Below are positions 43,898 through 57,374 of a stretch of DNA of 64,000 bases, piece by piece (within the stretch, counting starts at the first letter, position 1; each line of letters begins with the position of its first letter). Under the pieces are notes generated by a model. That model was not told the DNA's origin. It saw nothing but the letters and a program-made list of their open reading frames with translations, and searched no databases. Location of the stretch: assembly GCF_029094525.1 (NCBI RefSeq), contig NZ_CP119107.1:4154001-4218000 (forward strand), read 5' to 3'. This DNA is from Pullulanibacillus sp. KACC 23026. Its GTDB lineage: Bacteria > Bacillota > Bacilli > Bacillales > Sporolactobacillaceae. A program made the position numbers and the translations under genes.

Positions 43898-43982
43898 TGG
43901 TGGAGGGAGAAGGATTCGAACCTTCGAACCCGTCGGGAACGGATTTACAGTCCGTCGCGTTTGGCCGCTTCGCTATCCCTCC
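43898..43982 (-). tRNA. tRNA-Tyr (GTA)
   Basis: Class II tRNA with long variable arm, anticodon loop CTGTAAA, encoded CCA. Confidence 0.95.
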
Positions 43983-44040
43983 AAATAAATAACCAACTAT
44001 ATCAATATATGCTAAAAAAACTTACATGATACCAATAAAG

Positions 44041-44116
<76 letters not shown>

Positions 44117-44131
44117 ATATTAAACTTAAAA

Positions 44132-44207
<76 letters not shown>

Positions 44208-44210
44208 AAA

Positions 44211-44286
44211 TGGCGGACCCGACCGGGATCGAACCGGCGATCTCCTGCGTGACAGGCAGGCATGTTAACCGCTACACCACGGGTCC
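44211..44286 (-). tRNA. tRNA-Asp (GTC)
   Basis: Acceptor GGACCCG/CGGGTCC, anticodon loop CTGTCAC, encoded CCA. Confidence 0.95.
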
Positions 44287-44300
44287 ATATTAAAATAATT

Positions 44301-44377
<77 letters not shown>

Positions 44378-44382
44378 ACGAA

Positions 44383-44458
44383 TGGTGGAGGATGACGGGA
44401 TCGAACCGCCGACCCCCTGCTTGTAAGGCAGGTGCTCTCCCAGCTGAGCTAATCCTCC
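44383..44458 (-). tRNA. tRNA-Val (TAC)
   Basis: Acceptor GGAGGAT/ATCCTCC, anticodon loop CTTACAA, encoded CCA. Confidence 0.95.
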
Positions 44459-44529
44459 AAAATCAACAAGAGACAATGTCTATTGTAAAATATATTAATT
44501 TAAAATACAAGCCTTTTTTTAAAATTAAT

Positions 44530-44604
44530 TGGTGACCCCTACGGGATTCGAACCCGTGTTACCGCCGTGAAAGGGCGGTGTCTTAACCGCTTGACCAAGG
44601 GGCC
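44530..44604 (-). tRNA. tRNA-Glu (TTC)
   Basis: Acceptor GGCCCCT/AGGGGTC, anticodon loop CTTTCAC, encoded CCA. Confidence 0.95.
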
Positions 44605-44619
44605 ATTCTATTAAAATTC

Positions 44620-44713
44620 TGGCGGAGAGCGAGGGATTCGAACCCTCGAGACGGCTTTTGACCGTCTACACGATTTCCAATCGTGCTCCTTCGGCCAACT
44701 CGGACAGCTCTCC
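44620..44713 (-). tRNA. tRNA-Ser (GGA)
   Basis: Class II tRNA with long variable arm, anticodon loop TTGGAAA, encoded CCA. Confidence 0.95.
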
Positions 44714-44720
44714 AGATAAA

Positions 44721-44795
44721 TGGCTCCGCAGGTAGGACTCGAACCTACGACCGATCGGTTAACAGCCGATTGCTCTACCACTGAGCTACTGCGGA
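44721..44795 (-). tRNA. tRNA-Asn (GTT)
   Basis: Acceptor TCCGCAG/CTGCGGA, anticodon loop CTGTTAA, encoded CCA. First tRNA after the 5S gene; its 5' part is repeated upstream (see the 144-bp repeat). Confidence 0.95.
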
Positions 44796-45088
44796 ATAAT
44801 TAGGTTAAAATAAGGATTACTCCTTGTTATTGATGTGGCACCTGTCCCTTCCTCTTCTAGTTTGATCTTAGAAGCATATGCGTCGGGACAACTCGCAGCT
44901 AATTCAAAGGAGTCAAGCTCGTCACTGAGCTACTGCGGAATAATTTGGTTAAAATAAGAATTATTCTTTGTTATTGATGTGGCACCTGTCCCTTCCTCTT
45001 CTAGTTTAATCTTAGAAGCATATGCGTCGGGACAACTCGCAGTTTACTCAAAGGAGCCAGACTCGTCACTGAGCTACTGCGGAATAAT
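44779..45088 (-). repeat. 144-bp tandem duplication carrying the 5' end of tRNA-Asn
   Basis: CACTGAGCTACTGCGGAATA (the first bases of tRNA-Asn on the minus strand) occurs at 44779, 44923 and 45067, exactly 144 bp apart. Between them are two nearly identical blocks (GATGTGGCACCTGTCCCTTC, CATATGCGTCGGGACAACTC). Only the first copy continues into a full tRNA. The two others are 20-22-nt tRNA stubs within the 5S-to-tRNA spacer. Confidence 0.88.
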
Positions 45089-45170
45089 TTAATTAAAAGA
45101 TGAATTAATCTTGTAATACAAAAAACTATCTTGTCCAATTATCCTAGTACATAACATGTATAAAGATTAT

Positions 45171-45286
45171 GCCCGGCGGCGTTCTACTCTTGCAGGGGGA
45201 AGCCCCCAACTACCATTGACGCTGAAGAGCTTAACGGCCGTGTTCGGGATGGGAACGGGTGTGACCTCTTCGCCATAACCACCGGA
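45171..45286 (-). rRNA. 5S rRNA
   Basis: Minus strand begins TCCGGTGGTTATGGCG and contains GTCACACCCGTTCCCATCCC and AACACGGCCGTTAAGC, ending CGCCGCCGGGCA. Typical 116-nt Bacillales 5S. Confidence 0.96.
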
Positions 45287-45397
45287 CTATGTAGGAAATA
45301 ACAACTCAAAGGACAAATGACCTAGAGTCTATTTTCCATTTTGAAGAAACATTATTCCTTCAAAACTAGATAGGAAGTCAAACAAACACTAATTTAA

Positions 45398-48312
<2,915 letters not shown>

Positions 48313-48469
48313 TTGTTACAATTGATGTCTTGTTTGCACTTCATTATCTAGTTTTCAAAGAACAATAAACACCATCTTCACTTAAGATGATTATTTAAAC
48401 CATTGCATATTGCAAGCACTTAACTTGCTTAGTTTATAAATAAATTAAAGAATTATTCATAAACATATA

Positions 48470-48545
48470 TGGTGGAGCTTAGCGGGATCGAACCGCTGAC
48501 CTCCTGCGTGCAAAGCAGGCGCTCTCCCAGCTGAGCTAAAGCCCC
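48470..48545 (-). tRNA. tRNA-Ala (TGC) in the 16S-23S spacer
   Basis: Acceptor GGGGCTT/AAGCTCC, anticodon loop TTTGCAC, encoded CCA. Usual second spacer tRNA. Confidence 0.95.
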
Positions 48546-48558
48546 ATTATTAAGATAA

Positions 48559-48635
<77 letters not shown>

Positions 48636-48727
48636 ATTACCTAAATTATTATATAGTGTAATAACAAAAATGTTACACACTCAAAACTAAACAAATAACC
48701 AAAAGCACCTAACGCTAAGAATCGTTT

Positions 48728-50288
<1,561 letters not shown>

Positions 50289-50323
50289 AAAAAAGTGCAG
50301 TTAAAGCACTGCTGGCTTTTGTT

Positions 50324-50357
50324 GGGGACAGATCTCTTCTAAAAGAGGTCTGTCCCC
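50324..50357 (-). repeat. GGGGACAGA...TCTGTCCCC hairpin in the rRNA leader
   Basis: GGGGACAGATCTCTT pairs with AAGAGGTCTGTCCCC (one G-U type pair) with a 4-base loop, only 36 bases before the 16S gene. A related hairpin is at 51566-51606. It belongs to a dispersed repeat and lies within the transcribed rRNA leader. Confidence 0.7.
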
Positions 50358-50482
50358 TTTAAAAAATATGTTCGTTTGATTCCTAGCGTTAAACTCAAAG
50401 TATGACTTTGACTGGCGCTTTTGGTTTTTGTTTAGTTTTCAATGTGCAACTCGCTACCCTTTCTTGCGACAGCGACTTTATT

Positions 50483-50511
50483 AATATAACATCTCAAGTT
50501 GATTTCGTCAA
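50483..50511 (-). promoter_or_regulatory. rRNA operon promoter P2
   Basis: -35 TTGACG (50506-50511), a 17-bp spacer, -10 TATATT (50483-50488) on the minus strand, about 195 bases before the 16S gene. Confidence 0.85.
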
Positions 50512-50557
50512 CCACTTTTTTTGAAAAGTTTTTCGCGTCGTGGTGACGACTTTTAAT

Positions 50558-50586
50558 AATTTACCATGTTCCATCGATAAGGTCAA
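50558..50586 (-). promoter_or_regulatory. rRNA operon promoter P1
   Basis: -35 TTGACC (50581-50586), a 17-bp spacer, -10 TAAATT (50558-50563) on the minus strand, 75 bp upstream of P2. Tandem promoters are usual for Bacillus rrn operons. Confidence 0.75.
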
Positions 50587-50589
50587 TAG

Positions 50590-51937
50590 TTTTTTTGAAT
50601 TTTATTCTAGGAATTTTCTTAAGAGCCATTTGGATAATCAAATGCAGCAAGTAGAATAAATGAAAAATCATTGTTACTTCATATGATAAGTCGACCAAAC
50701 CTTCATCAATACGAAGTAATTATCTAAGGATCGACGCCATCCTGCCGCAATATTTCATCGTTTTAACTTCTTACAATTGTTTTTCATGGAACGGTTGCTA
50801 TTCTCCAGGCAAGGGATAGACACAAACAGGAACTGACTGAACGCATTGTCTGACCCTCTCGTGAGTTAAATGGCGGATTTTCAAAGTAACATCGGATGTA
50901 TCAAATGTCAATGAGCGACAAGCGTTTAACCATTGGGAATTTGATACGGTGACTTCCTAGCCCATTGACACACAATGGCCTTAACAATAAGGCCTATTAA
51001 ATTAACATAACGCCCGTTCTCTCCAAGTTTTAATAGGGATTGCTGCTGCACGTATCAACACTTATCTAAAAGAGTTTTTTCAGTTGAATCATGTACGGTA
51101 TTTTGAGCCGAGAAGCAGACTAGAGCCACTTTAATAGAGTAATGCTTGCTTTCAACGCTTCACAATTTCTCTTACAGCAGATAAATCTTTCATTCATTAG
51201 AACAGAGTTGCTTCATTCTACCATCCGTATTTTAAACTCTTTAAGAATAGTAAGTCAGGCTTTCGATCGGTTCTTGGGTTTTTTTCGTGTTGTGTGCTTT
51301 CCCAAAAACATATAACGTCCACTAGTCTATTGCAATTACACGGACGTTCTCCCTCAAGCTGACGTTTAGTTAATCCCGATGAACTCTAATGTCACTTGAG
51401 CAACACCAAAGCTAGATATGATTCAACCCCACCTTTTTTGGCCAAAAGTTATTAGTTAAATGATTCAATGTATGATTTCCCAGTTAGAAAGTTGTCTTAA
51501 ACATGTGATCAAACACTAATGCCTATTTTGTCGATGACAACATCCACTTGCCAAGTGTGGGGGCAGAAACTTCGAGCAGGTAGTCTTCCAGTAGAAGTCT
51601 GTCCCCAAAAAAACTATCCTCCTCCATCGCGAACAGCGAGCCTACTACTTGAATTCCTTCATGATTTGGCTTCTTCGTTTTCGCTTCGTGCTGGCTTGCG
51701 CGAAATCCATATCCTTTGAATTGGGATTTTCAAACGAGAAAGAGGCATCTTCTAACAAGTACTCCAATATCTAAATGGTAATTGGCGGCTAAATGGTCAA
51801 GCCTTCTTTTTTCTCTATGGGATTGTCGAGCTTATTTCATGCGGTTAGATAGATCTAAATTTTCACTTGAGAGGTAGGGGATTACCGCTTACATGTTGAG
51901 GGTTCTGTGCTATACTTCAAAGTGGGAGGTTGTCAAA
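50590..51937. other. 1.3-kb gap without a supported gene
   Basis: This is the position of ygxA in B. subtilis, between ygzB and rrnD. I find no frame resembling it. Contains a hairpin GGGGGCAGAaaCTTC...GAAGTCTGtCCCC (51566-51606), related to the rRNA leader hairpin, and the fragment GCCTACTACTTGAA (about 51640) that recurs at 52345. Confidence 0.45.
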
Positions 51938-52288
51938 ATGTTTAAACGACAAAGTAAAATCAATAAATTCCGATCATTTGCTCTTATTCTGGTTTTCTTT
52001 GGTATCGCGATTATGTATCTGGCTCTCTATTTCCGGTCTCATTATCTCATTATGACGATCTTCATGTTGTTAGGTTTTATTGCTGTTTTGGTGAGCTCAA
52101 CTGTCTATCTATGGGTAGGAATTATTTCAACGCGAACGGTACAAGTGACTTGTCCAAGTTGCGGGAAGGCAACGAAGATCTTAGGGCGCGTCGATCTTTG
52201 TATGTTCTGCAATGAGCCCCTCACAACAGATAAAGAATTAGAAGGAAAGCCGTTTGATTCAAAATACAATAAAAAACTGCCTCACTAA
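51938..52288 (+). CDS. UPF0295 membrane protein YgzB
   Basis: 116 residues. Two membrane segments ([17 protein letters not shown] and [20 protein letters not shown]) and a C-terminal zinc-ribbon-like part with paired cysteines ([14 protein letters not shown] and [10 protein letters not shown]). Matches B. subtilis YgzB in length, order of parts and position near perR. Function unknown. ATG 51938 has GGGAGGT nine bases upstream. Confidence 0.92.
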   Translation: MFKRQSKINKFRSFALILVFFGIAIMYLALYFRSHYLIMTIFMLLGFIAVLVSSTVYLWVGIISTRTVQVTCPSCGKATKILGRVDLCMFCNEPLTTDKELEGKPFDSKYNKKLPH

Positions 52289-52305
52289 TTATATTATTTT
52301 CTATC

Positions 52306-52339
52306 GTGTGTCCCCAAAAACAGGTGACACACTTTTTTA
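52306..52339 (+). terminator. Terminator of ygzB
   Basis: GTGTGTC (52306-52312) pairs with GACACAC (52326-52332), followed by TTTTTTAT. Confidence 0.85.
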
Positions 52340-52395
52340 TTAGCCAGCCTACTACTTGAAAAAACTTCGTGACTTCACATCTTTGAACAACTCCA

Positions 52396-52735
52396 TGCTG
52401 GCTTGTCCCGAGGAAGCTCGCTTCGTTAGCATTGGCTTGGAGACGCAGGGACATCAGTTCTTTACAAAGTACAAGATTGGCGTTTTCCAAGACTTTTTTC
52501 TTCGTGTTGGCTTGTCCCGAGAAAGCCCGCTTCGTTAGCATTGGCTTGGAGACGCAGGGACATCAGTTCTTTACAAAGTACAAGATTGGCGTTTTCCAAG
52601 ACTTTTTTCTTCGTGTTGGCTTGTCCCGAGAAAGCCCGCTTCGTTAGCATAGACCTGGAGACGCAGGGACAAAAGCTCTTTACAAAGTACAAGATTGGCG
52701 TTTTCCAAGACTCTTTTTTCGTGCTTTCTTGTGTA
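52396..52735. repeat. Three-copy 109-bp tandem repeat
   Basis: CTTGTCCCGAG starts at 52402, 52511 and 52620. Each unit includes CTTCGTTAGCATTGGCTTGG, ACGCAGGGACATCAG and TACAAAGTACAAGATTGGCG. The last copy ends by 52735 with small changes. The block open in several frames is a by-product of the repeat and not a gene. Confidence 0.9.
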
Positions 52736-52844
52736 AAATCCCCATCATTTAATAAAAGTTTTAAGCACAGCTTTTATCTAGACTATTCGCAAATCGCAGC
52801 TTAAAAAGTATTTTTTACTCAAGCAAGTAATTGAGCAACCAAAA

Positions 52845-53045
52845 ATAAGCGGAGGTTTTCCGGTTAAACAGCTGAATAGTGCTCGGTCAGGGGAATATAA
52901 GCGGAGGTTTTCCGGTTATTCAGGGCAAAAGGACTCCTCTCCATGCTTTCCGGAGTCAATAGGCGGAATTTCTCCTTCTATTTTAACTGTTTTTAGTGCT
53001 AATTCCTGAATAAGAGAAATTCCTCCGCTTATTTATCGGAAATCA
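52845..53045. repeat. Second cluster of AAGCGG hairpin repeats
   Basis: AATAAGCGGAGGTTTTCCGGTT at 52849 and 52900, GGCGGAATTTCTCC near 52963, and GAGAAATTCCTCCGCTTATT near 53015-53034. Related to the palindromes at 6596-6835. The first and last units are in opposite orientation. Confidence 0.75.
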
Positions 53046-53163
53046 GCGAGTGGGCAAGGTTAATGACAAAAGCTTGGACCCCCAAGCTTTTGTCTGCTAA
53101 TTATAGTGTTAGTCGCTATCCGGAATGACTTAACTTTTTGTATCCATAAGTTTGATAATTCCA

Positions 53164-53196
53164 TTAAAAAAAGCCAAGGAATCCATTCCTCAGCTT
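53164..53196 (-). terminator. Terminator of perR
   Basis: Minus strand AAGCtgAGGAAT-gg-ATTCCTtgGCTT followed by TTTTTTT, 23 bases after the perR stop codon. Confidence 0.88.
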
Positions 53197-53218
53197 CTAT
53201 ATTTAAACTCAAGTTTTA

Positions 53219-53665
53219 TTAATTTTTAATGCCATGTAATGTCTTTTGGCAGTCACTGCAGGTTCCGTAAACTTCCATGCGGTGCTTTTTAACCGTATAG
53301 CCTGTCACATGTTCAGCTAGTGCTTCAACCTCATCAAGACCTGGATAAAAGAAGTCCACGATCTTCCCGCAAGATTCACAGATGACATGGTAGTGATCAG
53401 ATGTTGCAAAGTCAAAACGGCTTGAGGAATCCCCGTACGTTAATTCTTTAACTAAGCCTGCCTTCTTGAACACGCGTAAATTATTATAAACCGTCGCGAC
53501 GCTCATATTTGGAAACTTATTCTCAAGGGCTTTATAAATTTCATCTGCCGTTGGATGCGTCATAGTAACGATGAGGTACTCCAAGATTGCATGACGTTGT
53601 GGTGTAATCCTTACGCCAGAGTCCTTTAACGTACTAATGGCTTCTTTAATTTTCCCATCCGTCAT
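53219..53665 (-). CDS. Peroxide-sensing transcriptional repressor PerR (Fur family)
   Basis: 148 residues. Winged helix with the recognition region [18 protein letters not shown]. The regulatory metal ligands of B. subtilis PerR are at the same positions: His37 (THPTADEIY), Asp85 (SRFDF), His91, His93 and Asp104. The structural zinc site Cys96-x-x-Cys99 and Cys136-x-x-Cys139 is intact. Fe-bound PerR is inactivated by oxidation of His37 or His91 by H2O2, which induces peroxide defence genes. A PerR-box-like site lies in its own promoter region. Confidence 0.96.
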   Translation of the reverse strand: MTDGKIKEAISTLKDSGVRITPQRHAILEYLIVTMTHPTADEIYKALENKFPNMSVATVYNNLRVFKKAGLVKELTYGDSSSRFDFATSDHYHVICESCGKIVDFFYPGLDEVEALAEHVTGYTVKKHRMEVYGTCSDCQKTLHGIKN

Positions 53666-53729
53666 TGCCTCGCACCTCGCTTTCAGAGAAATAATTGGTT
53701 GCTGGTCTCAAATGAGAACTAGCCTTAAA

Positions 53730-53744
53730 TTAGAATCGTTATAA
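53730..53744. promoter_or_regulatory. PerR-box-like site in the perR promoter region
   Basis: Minus strand TTATAACGATTCTAA compared with the consensus TTATAATNATTATAA: 12 of 14 defined positions agree. It lies just downstream of the -10 box, where binding would block initiation. Confidence 0.7.
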
Positions 53745-53755
53745 TGTATTTCTAT

Positions 53756-53783
53756 TTTATACACTTTTACAATATCTTGTCAA
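53756..53783 (-). promoter_or_regulatory. perR promoter
   Basis: -35 TTGACA (53778-53783), a 16-bp spacer, -10 TATAAA (53756-53761), a sigma-A type promoter about 90 bases before the start codon. Confidence 0.8.
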
Positions 53784-53787
53784 TTTC

Positions 53788-54342
53788 TTAACTCTCTTCA
53801 TGTAAAACGGATTCTTTTATTCCTAATATATGATTTACATAGCGTCCTGATACGAAAAGAAAGTCGGAAAGGCGATTGAGATAGGACAGCGCCAGCGGAT
53901 TAACCTCATCGTCTAGCTTAACCGCTACTCGCTCAGCACGTCTCACGATTGTCCGAGCAACATGCAGTGCACTCGCAGCCGGATGACCTCCGGGAAGAAT
54001 AAATTGTCTCAAAGGATCAAGCTCCGCATCCCATTCATCAATGATTTTCTCAAGTTCATCCACCCATTCCTGCGCAACCTTCCACTTTACGTCTTTTTCC
54101 TTCGGGGTCGAGAGTTCTGCTCCAACATGAAATAAAGCCGTCTGTATTTTATGAAAAATCTTCATGATGGCCTCTTTCTCCTTAAAATCGATCTCTAGGA
54201 GCTGGCTCAAGGCAAAGCCAATCATTGAATTGGCCTCATCGCAAGTTCCATAGGCCTCAACTCTTGTATCATCTTTTTTGACCCGTTTCCCATAAACCAA
54301 GGATGTGGTCCCTTTATCACCTGAACGCGTATAAATTCGCAT
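53788..54342 (-). CDS. PduO-type ATP:cob(I)alamin adenosyltransferase
   Basis: 184 residues. Converts cob(I)alamin and ATP to adenosylcobalamin. All family motifs are present: YTRSGDKGTTSLVYGKRV (phosphate loop), RVEAYGTCDEANSMIG, and FILPGGHPAASALHVARTIV with RRAERVA. Resembles the B. subtilis YvqK protein. The ATG starts one base after the stop of the 2-hydroxyacid dehydrogenase gene, which indicates an operon. The perR promoter begins right after its stop codon. Confidence 0.93.
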   Translation of the reverse strand: MRIYTRSGDKGTTSLVYGKRVKKDDTRVEAYGTCDEANSMIGFALSQLLEIDFKEKEAIMKIFHKIQTALFHVGAELSTPKEKDVKWKVAQEWVDELEKIIDEWDAELDPLRQFILPGGHPAASALHVARTIVRRAERVAVKLDDEVNPLALSYLNRLSDFLFVSGRYVNHILGIKESVLHEES

Positions 54343-54343
54343 C

Positions 54344-55294
54344 TTAATACCCCCGATCCAGGTCTATTAAATTTATATAGTTTTCTCCATTTTCAAGGAA
54401 GATCCTCATATTCTCTTTAAATATTTCAAGCGCCCTTGGTTGGTAACGCGCTGTGACGGATGAAAAATGCGGTGTAATTGTCACATTATCCATTTTCCAA
54501 AAAGGATGATCTTCCGGTAACGGCTCTTCTTCAAAGACATCCAAAATAGCATGGCCCAATTCATCATTTTGAAGAGCCTTCAAAAGATCGGCTTGAATGA
54601 CGGTTTTCCCCCGGCCGATATTAACAAAGACCGCATCAGGACGCAATGCACAGAAAAACGCACTATCTAAAAGACCTTTTGTTTCCTTTGTATCCGGTAA
54701 AATCGAGATGACATATTTGGAAGTTGCACAGGCTTTGTTCAGGTCACTCATTTTATACACGTCATCGATAAACTCCACTGATTGACCGCTTCGGTTAACA
54801 CCAATTGTTTTCATTCCAAAAGCTTTGGCGAGGCGGGCAATCTCACTGCCAATTGCTCCGGGTCCAATCACCGTTATCGTTTCCCTAAACAGCTCCTCCA
54901 TTCGGACACTGCGATCCCACTTCGATTGCTTTTGGTGTTCGAACCAGACTTTGGTTTGTTTAGCCACACTCAAGAGCGTTGTAAAAGTATACTCGGCCAT
55001 TGGAATGCGGTGAATTCCTCGTGCATTGGTAACAAAGACCCCCATCTCCTTGATTTTCTGCAAAGGCATCTTTTCCAATCCAGCTGAAATCACCATAATC
55101 CATTTCAGCTTAGACATTGTTTCCAGATGCTCTTCTTTGAGGTCTTCTCCATAGGTAAGAAAAATATCTGCTTCTGGCAGTGTTTTTTCCGCATCAGCGA
55201 TCGCAGGATAAAAAAGAAAATCAATATCTGGAAATGATGTGACTAAGTCCTGACGAAGTTCCTCCTTAAGCTTGGCTGTTGATACGACTTTCAT
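54344..55294 (-). CDS. D-isomer specific 2-hydroxyacid dehydrogenase
   Basis: 316 residues from ATG 55294 (GGAGGG seven bases upstream; the longer frame to 55378 has no Shine-Dalgarno). The NAD(P)-binding Rossmann motif is GPGAIGSEIARLAKAFG. Catalytic Arg is in VNIGRGKTV, the Glu is in VFEEEPLPEDHPFW and the His in ITPHFSS. It reduces 2-keto acids to D-2-hydroxyacids; substrate unknown. Followed by the adenosyltransferase in the same transcript. Confidence 0.92.
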   Translation of the reverse strand: MKVVSTAKLKEELRQDLVTSFPDIDFLFYPAIADAEKTLPEADIFLTYGEDLKEEHLETMSKLKWIMVISAGLEKMPLQKIKEMGVFVTNARGIHRIPMAEYTFTTLLSVAKQTKVWFEHQKQSKWDRSVRMEELFRETITVIGPGAIGSEIARLAKAFGMKTIGVNRSGQSVEFIDDVYKMSDLNKACATSKYVISILPDTKETKGLLDSAFFCALRPDAVFVNIGRGKTVIQADLLKALQNDELGHAILDVFEEEPLPEDHPFWKMDNVTITPHFSSVTARYQPRALEIFKENMRIFLENGENYINLIDLDRGY

Positions 55295-55442
55295 CGAGAA
55301 CCCTCCAATTTTATTCATATGTATAAATGCTGAAAAAAAGAAAAAGACAGCGCCCCTTTTTGTGCTCCCTAATCGCAATTAGATATGGAATAAGAAGGAT
55401 CGCAAAAAGATAAGGCTGCTGCCTTTTAATATTTAGACTAAC

Positions 55443-55913
55443 TTACCCCTCAAGGTTTTCTTTAATATAATTGTAGACCTCTTGGACATGCCCTTCCACT
55501 TTTACTTTCGGCCAGACCTTTCGAATGACGCCTTCCTTATCAATTACAAAAGTGGCCCTGACAATCCCCATATACTTCTTGCCAAAATTAGTTTTTTCTT
55601 GCCAGACGCCATATGCTTCACAAAGCTTGTGATCAACGTCTGCCAATAGTGGGAATGGAAGAGCATGCTTCTCCGTGAATTTTTCATGATCACTGACTGG
55701 GTCGGCGCTTACTCCTAATACGACCGTGTTTATTTCAGCAAAACCGGCATGATGGTCCCGGAAATCACAAGCCTCAGTGGTACAACCCGGTGTCATATCT
55801 TTTGGATAAAAATAGAGGACCACATTTTTGCCTTTGAACTCATCCATTGTTAACATGTCGCCATTTGTGGCTTGCAACGAAAAATCAGGTGCCTTTTGAC
55901 CTGCTTCTAGCAT
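55443..55913 (-). CDS. Thioredoxin-dependent peroxiredoxin Bcp (YgaF)
   Basis: 156 residues from ATG 55913 (AGGAG eight bases upstream). The active site is TPGCTTEACDFRD with the peroxidatic Cys44 and resolving Cys49, the 1-5 spacing of Bcp/PrxQ. It reduces H2O2 and organic hydroperoxides with thioredoxin. Its place near perR is as in B. subtilis. Confidence 0.95.
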   Translation of the reverse strand: MLEAGQKAPDFSLQATNGDMLTMDEFKGKNVVLYFYPKDMTPGCTTEACDFRDHHAGFAEINTVVLGVSADPVSDHEKFTEKHALPFPLLADVDHKLCEAYGVWQEKTNFGKKYMGIVRATFVIDKEGVIRKVWPKVKVEGHVQEVYNYIKENLEG

Positions 55914-55937
55914 AATTATCACTCCTACTTAGTTTAT

Positions 55938-55988
55938 TAGAAAAACTTAGCTTGTCGCTAAGTCCTAGCGAAAGCTTTAGTTTTTCTT
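55938..55988. repeat. Long palindromic intergenic hairpin upstream of bcp
   Basis: AGAAAAACT-tAGCTT-gtCGCTA pairs with TAGCG-aaAGCT-ttAGTTTTTCT around a short loop. The long near-perfect arms and lack of a gene end here suggest a dispersed hairpin element. It lies between the bcp start and the upstream gene. Confidence 0.7.
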
Positions 55989-56092
55989 ATACTACCATCC
56001 ATAATTGCGACAGTGAAAGTTTGTACTTTCTGATAGTATAAAAATACAGACTGATCGTGTTTAAAAACATTCTCATATCGCCCTAGAGGATT

Positions 56093-57085
56093 TCAAGATA
56101 CAGTAAAAGCAATCTTGCCAAACTGTTCGCCTTCTTCAAGACGCCTCATTGCTTCTACACAGGCTTCAAGCGGATAGGTCGTGTCTACCATTGGTGCGAT
56201 ATCATGCTTTGAGATAAATTCCAGCATGTCATGGAATTCTTCGATGCTCCCCATTGTACTGCCAAGAAGCTGATATTGCCCGTAGAAAAAGTCTCGGAGA
56301 TTAAAATCGACTGAATCTCCAGCAGAGGCACCAAAAATAACGATTCGACCTCCTTTTTTCAAGACATTTAAGGATTTTTGAAAGGTAGCTGCTCCAACAC
56401 TGTCAATAACGAGGTCAATGGTTTCGTTTTTCAGTGCTTCCACCCAATCCTCTTGTGAAGATAGAACGAGGTCAGCGCCGAGCTCAAGAGCCTTTTGTCT
56501 TTTCGTTTCATATCTTGAGGTCACGATCACACGAGCCCCCACTGCCTTTGCCATTTTAAGTAAAAGAATCGCTACACCGCTCCCGATTCCAGGAATGAAC
56601 ACGGTATCCCCTTCTTGAATCTGCCCTTTTGTAAAAAGTGCTCTGTAGGCAGTGACGGCACCAAGAGATAATACCCCCGCCTCTTCCCATGAAAGGTGAG
56701 CAGGTTTCTTCGCGACATTTAATTCTGGAAGTACGATAAACTCCGCAAAGGTTCCGTCGTCAGGCAGTCCGAGAATTTCAAACCCTTCTGGGGGCGCAGG
56801 TGTATTTTTCTCCCAGCCAAGACTTGGAATGACGACGACCTCATCTCCTTTTTGGAAGGAGGTGACACCTTCACCAATCTCTTCTATTATTCCAGCACCA
56901 TCAGATCCAATGACAATCGGTGGTGCATCCGGTTGGTGGCGGACCAGCACAAATAGATCTCGATGATTGAGCCCTGCCGTCTTCAGCCGAATTTTAACCT
57001 CTTGTGCTTTCAACACTGGCTCTGGATAATCGGTATAAGCTAACCCCTCATAACCAGTCTTTCCATAATGGACTATCGCTTTCAT
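56093..57085 (-). CDS. Zinc-independent MDR oxidoreductase (quinone-oxidoreductase-like, YogA type)
   Basis: 330 residues from ATG 57085 with AAGGGGG six bases upstream. GroES-like N-terminal domain (LNHRDLFVLVRHQPDAPPIV, IGSDGAGIIEEIG) and a Rossmann fold with a degenerate dinucleotide motif (IPGIGSGVAILLLKMAKAVG). The catalytic and structural zinc cysteines of classical alcohol dehydrogenases are missing. It probably reduces an alpha,beta-unsaturated carbonyl or quinone with NADPH; substrate unknown. Confidence 0.9.
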   Translation of the reverse strand: MKAIVHYGKTGYEGLAYTDYPEPVLKAQEVKIRLKTAGLNHRDLFVLVRHQPDAPPIVIGSDGAGIIEEIGEGVTSFQKGDEVVVIPSLGWEKNTPAPPEGFEILGLPDDGTFAEFIVLPELNVAKKPAHLSWEEAGVLSLGAVTAYRALFTKGQIQEGDTVFIPGIGSGVAILLLKMAKAVGARVIVTSRYETKRQKALELGADLVLSSQEDWVEALKNETIDLVIDSVGAATFQKSLNVLKKGGRIVIFGASAGDSVDFNLRDFFYGQYQLLGSTMGSIEEFHDMLEFISKHDIAPMVDTTYPLEACVEAMRRLEEGEQFGKIAFTVS

Positions 57086-57374
57086 CTTAATCCCCCTTGG
57101 TAAAACCAGCCTATTTTGTATAAGTATAACATGTCCTGCCTGCTCTATGCCTCTCATACGTGTTATGATAATGGCAGGAGTTATCTTCTATTAAAGGCTC
57201 TTATTCTAAAGATTCTTTTATAAATCCTGATGGTTCAAGACAAGCTTACCCAATCCATGCATACTATTATAAGAATTAACGTGCTGTCATCCATTCAATA
57301 CGTTTAATAACCCATTCCTACCCTTCGTTAAAATAGGGTTAACTTGAAAAATTAAAGCACAAGGAGGAATTAAG

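Noticed and set aside
52221-52804. Overlapping frames on both strands with repeated peptide blocks
   Set aside because: They are produced by the 109-bp tandem repeat, whose length is not a multiple of three but leaves several frames open; no Shine-Dalgarno or family match.
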